A DNA stretch of 64,000 bases from the NCBI RefSeq assembly GCF_003789055.1, contig NZ_ML119081.1, positions 372,001 to 436,000 of the forward strand. Reading direction: 5' to 3'. The position numbers and the translations under genes are program-made. Positions 57,400 through 64,000 of the stretch are shown in pieces. Origin of the DNA: Histidinibacterium lentulum (GTDB taxonomy: Bacteria; Pseudomonadota; Alphaproteobacteria; Rhodobacterales; Rhodobacteraceae). Positions within the stretch are counted from its first letter, which is position 1; each line of letters opens with the position of its first letter. Under the pieces are notes generated by a model. That model saw nothing but the letters and a program-made list of their open reading frames with translations, made no database searches and was not told where the DNA came from.

Positions 57400-58755
57400 T
57401 TACCTGAGCGCGTCCCAGCTGGCCTGGATCTCGTCGGCCACCTGCTGGGCATCCTTGCCGCCCACGAAGTCCACCATGCCGGTCCAGAAGGTGCCGGCGC
57501 CGACGCCGCCGGGCATCAGATCGGACCCGTCGAAGCGGAAGGTGGTCGCGTTGACCAGGATCTCGCCCTGACCGCGCAGCGTGTCGTTCATGTAGGTGTC
57601 GAGGTTCACGCCGGTGTGGGGCGTCAGGAACCCGGTCTGCGCCATGGAGATCTCGTGCGCCAGCGGCAGCTTGAAGAACTCGAAGAGCGCATCGGTGGCA
57701 TCCGAAGGATCGGTGATCGCCATCAGCGTGCCGCCGCCCAGGACCGGGCTGCCGAGGTCGCGGCCTTCGTAGGCCGGGAAGTAGAAGAAGTCGGCGTTGA
57801 GGCCGAATTCGACGTCCTCGGGGAAGAAGGCCGGCACGAACGACGCCTGGCGGTGCATGAAGCACTGCGGCGGCGACGAGAAGAGACCGTCCGGGCTGTC
57901 GCGGAAGTCGGTGGAGGCCACCGCGCTAGCGCCGCCGGCGACCTTTTCGTCGTCACGGGCGAACCAGCCGAATTCCTCGATCGCGGCCACGACCTGCGGG
58001 TCGTTGAACGGCAGTTCGTTCGTGGTCCAGGCATCGTAGACCTCGGGCTCGACCGTCCGCAGCATGAGGTCCTCGACCCAGTCGGTCGCGGGCCAGCCGG
58101 TCGCGGCTCCCGATCCGAGGCCGATGCACCAGGGCGTCTCGCCGTCGGCGACCATCTGCTCGGTCAGGTCGCGAAGCTCTTCCATGGTCTCCGGCACTTC
58201 GTAGCCGAAGTCCTCGAAGTTCTCGGGGTTGTACCAGACCAGCGACTTGACGTTCACGTTGTAGAAGAAGCCGTAGAGATCCTCTTCGTCGTCCTGGCCC
58301 TCGAAAGTGCCGAGGGCGACCCAGCTGTCGCCGGCGCCATAGTTCTCGGCCACCCAGTCGGCCATGCCGTCGGGAAGCGGATGCAGGAGGCCGCGCGCCG
58401 CCATGTCCGAGGCAAGACCCGGCTGCGGGAAGACTGCGACGTTGGGCGCGGAGCCCGCTTCCGCGTCGATCACGATCTGCTGCTCGAAGCTGTCAGAGCC
58501 GGTATAGATGACCTGCGCCCCGGTCGCGTCGGCGAAATAGGCGACGGCCGAGCGGAACACGTCATCCTCGGGCTGCAACCAGGGGCCGGAGACCGTGACG
58601 GTCTGACCGCTGAGATCGGGCGCGTTCTCCGCCCACTCGGTGTAGCTGTCCCAGGAGAAGTCGCCTTCTCCGACCGGGAATACGAGATCCTGCGCCGAGG
58701 CCGCGCCGGCCAACAGGGCCGCCACCGCCACGCCGGTGTAGAACGTACGTTTCAT
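57400..58755 (-). CDS. aglE: Alpha-glucoside ABC transporter substrate-binding protein
   Basis: A 451-residue periplasmic binding protein (SBP_bac_1 fold). The signal peptide is MKRTFYTGVAVAALLAGAAS, with cleavage near SAQ. Segments GQTVTVSGPWLQPEDDVFRS and VIYTGSDSFEQQIVIDAEAG fit AglE. It is the first gene of the operon, with GGGAGGT before ATG 58755. Its promoter lies in the divergent gap shared with the LacI-type regulator, which carries two operators. Confidence 0.92.
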   Translation of the reverse strand: MKRTFYTGVAVAALLAGAASAQDLVFPVGEGDFSWDSYTEWAENAPDLSGQTVTVSGPWLQPEDDVFRSAVAYFADATGAQVIYTGSDSFEQQIVIDAEAGSAPNVAVFPQPGLASDMAARGLLHPLPDGMADWVAENYGAGDSWVALGTFEGQDDEEDLYGFFYNVNVKSLVWYNPENFEDFGYEVPETMEELRDLTEQMVADGETPWCIGLGSGAATGWPATDWVEDLMLRTVEPEVYDAWTTNELPFNDPQVVAAIEEFGWFARDDEKVAGGASAVASTDFRDSPDGLFSSPPQCFMHRQASFVPAFFPEDVEFGLNADFFYFPAYEGRDLGSPVLGGGTLMAITDPSDATDALFEFFKLPLAHEISMAQTGFLTPHTGVNLDTYMNDTLRGQGEILVNATTFRFDGSDLMPGGVGAGTFWTGMVDFVGGKDAQQVADEIQASWDALR

Positions 58756-58822
58756 GGTATGTTACCTCCCGAATTGCGCTCTTGCGCTTGTGTCGCGTCA
58801 GGCGCCATGAGGCGTGCAAGCC

Positions 58823-58836
58823 CCAAAGCGCTTTGG
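58823..58836. promoter_or_regulatory. LacI-type operator 1 (CCAAAGCGCTTTGG)
   Basis: A perfect 14-base palindrome, 68 bases upstream of aglE. It has the central CG and AAGCGCTT half-sites typical of LacI/GalR operators. A second copy lies 164 bases away, centre to centre, near the regulator gene. Confidence 0.8.
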
Positions 58837-58987
58837 ACACCCGCGACCCTCGCCCGACTCGGCTGGGCTGTCAATGTTCAATCGCGCAGCGGCCCGTTCG
58901 CCCAATTATCTCGCATCCGCAGAAAAAGTCGATGTGCCGAAACCCCTTGGCGCGGCCTTGCCGCCTCGCATAAGGTTCCGGCGCATT

Positions 58988-59000
58988 GAAAGCGCTTTGG
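58988..59000. promoter_or_regulatory. LacI-type operator 2 (core AAAGCGCTTT)
   Basis: GAAAGCGCTTTGG, sharing the AAAGCGCTTTGG half of operator 1, sits 15-27 bases upstream of the regulator start codon (59015). Two such sites in one divergent gap fit repression of both the agl operon and the regulator itself, perhaps with looping. Confidence 0.75.
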
Positions 59001-59014
59001 AAGATCCTGTGCCG

Positions 59015-60040
59015 ATGAATCTCAAGGAGTTGTCCCAGAATCTCGGCCTCAGCCCGACCACCGTGAGCCGCGCGCTCAACGGTTACCCGGAGGTATCGGA
59101 GGCGACTCGACAGCGTGTTCTTGCCGCTGCACGGCAGCATAACTACCGCCCGAATACCCGGGCAAAGGGCCTTGCGACCGGTCAGGCCATGAGCATCGGA
59201 CATGTCATCCCGATCAGCCGTCAGGACGCCATGGTGAATCCGGTCTTCGGCGATTTCATCGCGGGTGCGGCCGAGACCTATGCGCGCTTCGGCTACGAGA
59301 TGATCCTGTCGACGGTCGCGGACGGCGACGAGGCCGACGTCTATCGCAGCCTCAAGGCGCGCGGCGCCGTCGACGGCATCGTGGTCCATGAGGTGCGCCG
59401 CGAGGACACCCGGCTCGAACTCCTGGGCGAGATCGCCCTGCCCTTCGTCGTGCATGGCCGGTCCTCGGAATATGACGGCGAATACAGTTGGGTGGACGTC
59501 AACAACCGCTCCGCCTTCCGCCGTGCGACGCGTTTCCTTCTCGACCTCGGCCACCGCCGCATCGGGCTGGTGAACGGCGACGAGGAGATGGATTTCGCCT
59601 GGCGTCGGCGGCGCGGTTACGAGGCCGCGATCATGGAAGCCGGCATTGCGGTCGACCCGGCGCTCTGTTCCAGTGCGCAGATGACCGATGCCCATGGCTA
59701 CAGATCCGCCCGCGCCATGCTCGGCCTGCCGAATCCGCCGACGGCCTTCCTGTCGGCCTCTCTCATCTCCGCCCTCGGCATCCATCAGGCGGTGCAGGAG
59801 GCCGGGCTGACCATGGGCCGCGACATCAGCATCGTCACCCACGACGATGCGCTCTCCTACCTGCAGAACGGGGGAGACGTACCGATCTACACCGCGACGC
59901 GCTCCTCGGTCCGGCAGGCCGGCCGGCAGGCCGCGAGCCTCCTGATCGAGCGAATCGCCAACCCGGACGCGCCGCACCGGCAGGAGCTGCTCGAGGCGTC
60001 TCTCGTGGTGGGCCGCTCCACCGGACCCGCGCCCGCCTGA
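59015..60040 (+). CDS. aglR: LacI-family transcriptional regulator of the agl locus
   Basis: A 341-residue repressor. HTH at residues 1-45 (MNLKELSQNLGLSPTTVSRA, LNGYPEVSEATRQRV, then the hinge YRPNTRAKGLATG) and a periplasmic-binding-like effector domain (about 60-330; FLLDLGHRRIGLVNGDEE, IVTHDD). It sits divergent to aglE with matching operators in the gap, so it most likely represses agl in the absence of an alpha-glucoside. The start at ATG 59015 gives the HTH at the N-terminus; GTG 59009 is possible. The beta-glucosidase-like and glucokinase genes follow on the same strand. Confidence 0.9.
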   Translation: MNLKELSQNLGLSPTTVSRALNGYPEVSEATRQRVLAAARQHNYRPNTRAKGLATGQAMSIGHVIPISRQDAMVNPVFGDFIAGAAETYARFGYEMILSTVADGDEADVYRSLKARGAVDGIVVHEVRREDTRLELLGEIALPFVVHGRSSEYDGEYSWVDVNNRSAFRRATRFLLDLGHRRIGLVNGDEEMDFAWRRRRGYEAAIMEAGIAVDPALCSSAQMTDAHGYRSARAMLGLPNPPTAFLSASLISALGIHQAVQEAGLTMGRDISIVTHDDALSYLQNGGDVPIYTATRSSVRQAGRQAASLLIERIANPDAPHRQELLEASLVVGRSTGPAPA

Positions 60041-60090
60041 CCCAACCCTGATGTCCGGCCGCTTCCGCGGCCCCAACGAACGGAGCCATC

Positions 60091-61419
60091 ATGCCGCTGT
60101 CGCGCACAGATTTTCCCCCGGGCTTTCTCTTCGGAGCGGCCACCGCCGCCTACCAGATCGAAGGGCACGCGCATGGCGGCGCGGGCCCCTGCCACTGGGA
60201 CAGCTTCGCAGCCACGCCGGGCAACGTGGTGCGCGCCGAGGACGGCGCACGCGCCTGCGATCATTACCACCGCTACGAGGAAGATCTCGACCTCATGCGC
60301 GACGGCGGCTTCGACGCCTACCGCTTCTCGACCTCCTGGGCCCGGGTGCTGCCCGAGGGCCGCGGCACCCCCAATGCCGAGGGTCTCGATTTCTACGACC
60401 GCCTCGTGGATGCCTGCCTCGAGCGGGGGCTGAAGCCGTTCCAGACGCTCTACCACTGGGAAATGCCCTCGGCGCTGGCCGATCTCGGCGGCTGGACCAA
60501 CCCCGACGTAGCCGACTGGTTCGCCGATTTCACCGAGGTGATCCAAAAAAGGATCGGCGACCGCGTCGCCGCCGTGGCCACCCTCAACGAGCCCTGGTGC
60601 GTCTCGTTCCTGTCGCATTTCATCGGACACCACGCCCCCGGCCTGCGAGATATCCGCGCCACGGCCCGATCCATGCATCACGTGATGAAGGCCCATGGCC
60701 GGGGCCTCGCCCGGCTGCGCGAGATGGGTCAGGACAACTGCGGCATCGTTCTCAACTTCGACCACACGCGCCCGGCCTCGGACAGCGCCGCCGATGCCGC
60801 CGCGGCCGACCGGTGGGACGGGATCATGAACCGCTGGTTTCTCGAGGCGCTGGCCCATGGCCGCTATCCCGAGGTCGTGCTCGAGGGCCTCGCCCCCCAC
60901 ATGCCCAAGGGCTGGGAGGACGACATGGAAGAGATCGCCCGGCCGATCGACTGGCTCGGCGTCAACTACTACACCCGCCATTTCGCCGCCGCGGCCCCCG
61001 AGGGCACGCCCTGGCCCGCAGTCGAGATGCGCGAGGGCGATCTGCCGCGCACCCAGATGGGTTGGGAGATCTATCCCGAGGGGCTGGGCGACTTCCTCAC
61101 CCGGATCTCCCGCGATCATCTGCCGGGCCTGCCGCTCTATGTCACCGAGAACGGCATGGCGCGGGCCGACGAGGTCGAGGGCGACGCGATAAACGACCCC
61201 GAGCGTGAGGCCTTCGTGACGGACCATCTCGAGGCGGTCCGCGGCGCCATCGCGGAAGGCGCCGATGTCCGCGGCTTCTTCTACTGGTCGCTCCTCGACA
61301 ATTACGAATGGGCCTTCGGCTATGAAAAGCGGTTCGGCCTGATCCATGTGGACTTCGCCAGCTTGCAGCGCCGGCCGAAGGCGTCCTATCTGGCCCTGAA
61401 AGCCATGCTGACAGCGTGA
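60091..61419 (+). CDS. Beta-glucosidase, GH1
   Basis: A 442-residue family 1 glycosidase. FLFGAATAAYQIEGHAHGGA is the usual N-terminus; acid/base Glu in TLNEPW and nucleophile Glu in YVTENGM are both present, with the C-terminal GFFYWSLLDNYEWAFGYEKR. It hydrolyses beta-glucosides to glucose in the cytoplasm. Fifty bases downstream of the regulator and overlapping the glucokinase region, so it is probably part of the same control unit. Confidence 0.94.
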   Translation: MPLSRTDFPPGFLFGAATAAYQIEGHAHGGAGPCHWDSFAATPGNVVRAEDGARACDHYHRYEEDLDLMRDGGFDAYRFSTSWARVLPEGRGTPNAEGLDFYDRLVDACLERGLKPFQTLYHWEMPSALADLGGWTNPDVADWFADFTEVIQKRIGDRVAAVATLNEPWCVSFLSHFIGHHAPGLRDIRATARSMHHVMKAHGRGLARLREMGQDNCGIVLNFDHTRPASDSAADAAAADRWDGIMNRWFLEALAHGRYPEVVLEGLAPHMPKGWEDDMEEIARPIDWLGVNYYTRHFAAAAPEGTPWPAVEMREGDLPRTQMGWEIYPEGLGDFLTRISRDHLPGLPLYVTENGMARADEVEGDAINDPEREAFVTDHLEAVRGAIAEGADVRGFFYWSLLDNYEWAFGYEKRFGLIHVDFASLQRRPKASYLALKAMLTA

Positions 61420-61433
61420 AGGACCCCGCACCG

Positions 61434-62402
61434 ATGCACCCAGCCAACACGTTGTCGCTCGTCGCCGATATCGGCGGCACCAATACCCGCGTTGCCCTCG
61501 CGGAGGGGCGGCGGGTGCTGCCCGACACCGTGCGCCGCTACCGCAATGCGCAGTATCCCGGCCTCGAGACCGTTCTCAGCCGCTATATCGCCGAGGAAGG
61601 CGATGTGGACTGCGCGGCGGCCTGTGTCGCCGTGGCGGGACCGGTGCGCGACGGGCGGGCGACCCTCACCAACGTGGACTGGACGATCGACCGCGAGACG
61701 GTGGCCCGTGCCGCGCGGGCCGAGACCGTGGCGATCCTCAACGACCTGCAGGCCCAGGGCCATGCGCTCGGCCATCTCGATCCCGCGAACCTGCGGACCC
61801 TGGTTTCCGGACCGGAGCCCCAGCCCCACGAGACGAAGCTCGTGATCGGCGTGGGAACCGGGTTCAATGCAGCCCCCGTCTATGAAACGCCCGCCGGGCG
61901 GCTCGTCGCCCCCTCCGAATGCGGGCACGCAAACCTGCCCATCCGCACCGAGGAGGAGTTGCGGCTTGCGCAATATGTCTCCTCGGTGCACGGGTTTCCC
62001 GGCGTGGAGGACGTTCTCTCGGGCCGCGGGCTCGAACGGGTCTACGCTTGGCTCGGCGCCGAGGCGGGCGATCCGCGCGAGGTCCGCGCCGCGGACATCA
62101 TGGCCTCCGTCGGCACCGGTGCCGATCCGCGCGCAGAGGCGGCGGCGCGGCTCTTCACCCGGATGCTGGCGACGGTCTGCGGCAACCTCGCGCTGATCCA
62201 GCTGCCTTTCGGCGGGGTCTACCTGATCGGCGGGGTGGCGCGCGCCTTTGCGCCCCATCTGGACGACATGGGCTTCGACGAGGCCTTCCGCGACAAGGGC
62301 CGGTTCGCAGGATTCATGTCCAATTTCTCGGTATCGGTGATCGACGACGACTATGCCGCCCTGATCGGATCCGCGGCGCATCTCGTGGAGCTCATGGCCT
62401 GA
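61434..62402 (+). CDS. glk: Glucokinase
   Basis: A 322-residue ROK-independent (Glk-type) glucokinase that phosphorylates free glucose released by the glucosidases upstream. ATP-binding motif LVADIGGTNTRVAL at the N-terminus, TNVDWTIDRE, VGVGTGFNAAPVYE-like IGVGTGFNAA, and PSECGHANLPI with the conserved Glu-Cys-Gly-His. ATG 61434 has GAAGGA about nine bases ahead; GTG 61416, overlapping the glucosidase stop, is an alternative with no ribosome site. It completes the path from imported disaccharide to glucose 6-phosphate. Confidence 0.93.
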   Translation: MHPANTLSLVADIGGTNTRVALAEGRRVLPDTVRRYRNAQYPGLETVLSRYIAEEGDVDCAAACVAVAGPVRDGRATLTNVDWTIDRETVARAARAETVAILNDLQAQGHALGHLDPANLRTLVSGPEPQPHETKLVIGVGTGFNAAPVYETPAGRLVAPSECGHANLPIRTEEELRLAQYVSSVHGFPGVEDVLSGRGLERVYAWLGAEAGDPREVRAADIMASVGTGADPRAEAAARLFTRMLATVCGNLALIQLPFGGVYLIGGVARAFAPHLDDMGFDEAFRDKGRFAGFMSNFSVSVIDDDYAALIGSAAHLVELMA

Positions 62403-62603
62403 TCCCCGGCGGCGGGGTACCCGCGGGATCGCCGCCCGGTGGCCAGATGCCCGGTTCCAGGACGATGCCGCCTCGATCCGTGCCGTCCTGCGCTGCCCGT
62501 CGCGCGGCCGAGCCATGGACATGTCGTAAGGTCCTCTCGCGGTGTCCCCGTTCCCCCCCCGATGGCGCACCGGAGTTCATGGCGGGACCTGGTCGGAGGT
62601 CCG

Positions 62604-64000
62604 TCAATGCAGCCGCGGTGGCGGCATCTGCCGCGCCACGATGTCGGTCAGTTGCGTCAGGGAGAAGGGCTTTGCCAGAAAGAGCGAGTTCGGGATCTGG
62701 GCGTGGTTCTCGGCCACCGCGTCCTCGGAATAGCCCGAGACGAAGACCACACGGGTGTCGGGCCGTTCTGACAGCGCCTCGCGGACCCAGGTCGGGCCGT
62801 CCTTTCCTGGCATGACCACATCCGTGACGAAGACGTCGACGGCGATCTCGGGTCCCGCGAGCATGTCGAGCGCGGCCTCCGCGCTTTCTGCCTCGAGAAC
62901 GGTATAGCCGCGCAGGCGCAGCGCGCGGGACGCGAAGGCGCGCACGGGCGCCTCGTCCTCCACGAGCAGAACCACCCCCTCCGCCACGTCGTCATCCGCG
63001 CGCTCGGGCCTGCGGGCCGTCTCCACAGGGGCCGCGGGTCGGTCGCGCCGGGGGCATTGGGCCGGGAAATAGAGGGTGAAGGTCGTCCCTTCGCCAGGGA
63101 CACTGTCGGCGAAGATGAACCCGCCGGTCTGCTTGACGATGCCGTAGGCCGTGGAGAGGCCGAGCCCCGTGCCCTCACCGGTGCGCTTCGTCGTGTAGAA
63201 AGGTTCGAAGATCTTCGGGAGCACATCGGGATGCATGCCGCTGCCCTCGTCGATCACCTGCACCGTCACCCATTCTCCCGGAGGCACCGTGGCCCGGTCC
63301 CGGCGAAGCGGCGCAGTCAGACGTTCGGTGCGGGTCGCGATCCGTATGGTCCCTCCGTCCGGCATCGCGTCGCGGGCGTTCACCACCAGGTTCATCAGTA
63401 CCTGCTCGAGCTGCCGCCGGTCCGCGCGGATGGGTTTCAGCCCCGGATCATGCGTCAGGGTCAGGCGGATCCGCTCGCCAACGAGGCGGTTCAGGAGATG
63501 GGTGAGCTCCGCCAGCGTATCGCGAAGGTCGAGCGCCTCGGGCCGCAGCGTCTGCTTTCGCGAGAACGCGAGGAGCTGCCCCACGAGACCTGCTGCGCGG
63601 TTCGCGTTCTGGTGGATCTGCACGAGATCGCCGTAATCGGGATCGCCCTGGTCGCGCCGAAGAAGGAGCAGGTCGCAATGGCCGGAGATCGCGGTCAGCA
63701 GGTTGTTGAAATCATGGGCCACCCCGCCCGCGAGCTGGCCCACGGCCTGCATCTTCTGGCTCTGGACGAACTGCATCTCGAGCGACTTGAAATCGGTCAC
63801 GTCCTTCAGCACCGCGATCATGTGCGCGCCCGTCGCGTCCGTCACGCGGTTGAGCGCGACCTGGACGACCGTCTCCTCGGGGCGGTTGGTGACGCGCAGG
63901 AACTCGGGCGCGACGGGCGCCTCTGACGCAGCCGCATCGCGCAGCCACTGGCCGACAGGCCGGCCGAGACCGTCGAGCACGTCGCCGAGCCGGAGCGGCC
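62604..64000 (-). CDS. cckA: Hybrid sensor histidine kinase CckA (C-terminal part)
   Basis: At least 465 residues; the N-terminus lies beyond 64000. Order seen: end of a PAS domain (about 1-75), HisKA dimerisation domain with [20 protein letters not shown] (phosphorylated His), the HATPase region with [13 protein letters not shown] and [19 protein letters not shown], and a C-terminal receiver domain with [13 protein letters not shown] (phosphorylated Asp). The [20 protein letters not shown] block is nearly diagnostic of CckA, the kinase/phosphatase that controls CtrA through ChpT. It is convergent with glk, with a 200-base gap. Confidence 0.93.
   Translation of the reverse strand, partial: PLRLGDVLDGLGRPVGQWLRDAAASEAPVAPEFLRVTNRPEETVVQVALNRVTDATGAHMIAVLKDVTDFKSLEMQFVQSQKMQAVGQLAGGVAHDFNNLLTAISGHCDLLLLRRDQGDPDYGDLVQIHQNANRAAGLVGQLLAFSRKQTLRPEALDLRDTLAELTHLLNRLVGERIRLTLTHDPGLKPIRADRRQLEQVLMNLVVNARDAMPDGGTIRIATRTERLTAPLRRDRATVPPGEWVTVQVIDEGSGMHPDVLPKIFEPFYTTKRTGEGTGLGLSTAYGIVKQTGGFIFADSVPGEGTTFTLYFPAQCPRRDRPAAPVETARRPERADDDVAEGVVLLVEDEAPVRAFASRALRLRGYTVLEAESAEAALDMLAGPEIAVDVFVTDVVMPGKDGPTWVREALSERPDTRVVFVSGYSEDAVAENHAQIPNSLFLAKPFSLTQLTDIVARQMPPPRLH

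Overview
The window is a gene-dense, GC-rich stretch of alphaproteobacterial chromosome, most likely from a member of the Rhodobacterales (Rhodobacteraceae/Roseobacteraceae). The pointers are the trkA-trkH-hfq-hflX block, a CckA hybrid kinase, an agl-type alpha-glucoside operon, the divergent DUF6456/DUF6477 pair, a YejA-type peptide-binding protein, a Hint_2 protein, and structured intergenic repeats of a type I associate with this group. There is no prophage, transposase, CRISPR array or rRNA operon. The only tRNA gene seen is tRNA-Gly(GCC).

Region 1 (1-10.2 kb): the 5' end of a bdhA-like dehydrogenase on the minus strand; a probable small RNA with its own promoter and terminator, divergent from a YejA-like binding protein; two tandem CsbD-like proteins; a UvrD/PcrA helicase; pyruvate carboxylase; two copies of a two-hairpin repeat; tRNA-Gly. 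Region 2 (10.2-23.1 kb): a convergent glycerate pair (MOFRL glycerate 2-kinase and a tartronate-semialdehyde-reductase-like enzyme), a membrane-anchored penicillin acylase, then a minus-strand run trkA, trkH, hfq, hflX, DUF2177 and a P-type ATPase.

Region 3 (23.5-34.1 kb) is the most unusual part. A MalT/LuxR-like regulator is followed by one operon: two Dpp/Opp permeases, a double ATPase, a short HyuA-type hydantoinase/oxoprolinase, two tandem DUF917 proteins, and a family-5 binding protein last, closed by a strong terminator. On the plus strand the segment is G-rich where its neighbours are C-rich, and it lies next to trkA where I would expect ntrX in related genomes. It looks like an acquired or rearranged uptake-and-ring-opening system for a cyclic amide or thiohydantoin-like compound.

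Region 4 (34.2-51.9 kb) is mostly housekeeping: lipA, a Hint_2 protein, a VIT1/CCC1 transporter, DUF6456 and DUF6477, a non-pyrrolysine MttB-family methyltransferase, guaA, YdcF, an exported protein, two EamA transporters, an SDR, mfd, a small membrane protein, hemB and a lipoprotein. Region 5 (52-62.4 kb) is a complete alpha-glucoside locus: aglE-F-G-A-K on the minus strand; a divergent LacI regulator with two matching operators; and a GH1 glucosidase and glucokinase downstream of the regulator. Imported glucosides would be split to glucose and phosphorylated. The window ends inside cckA on the minus strand.
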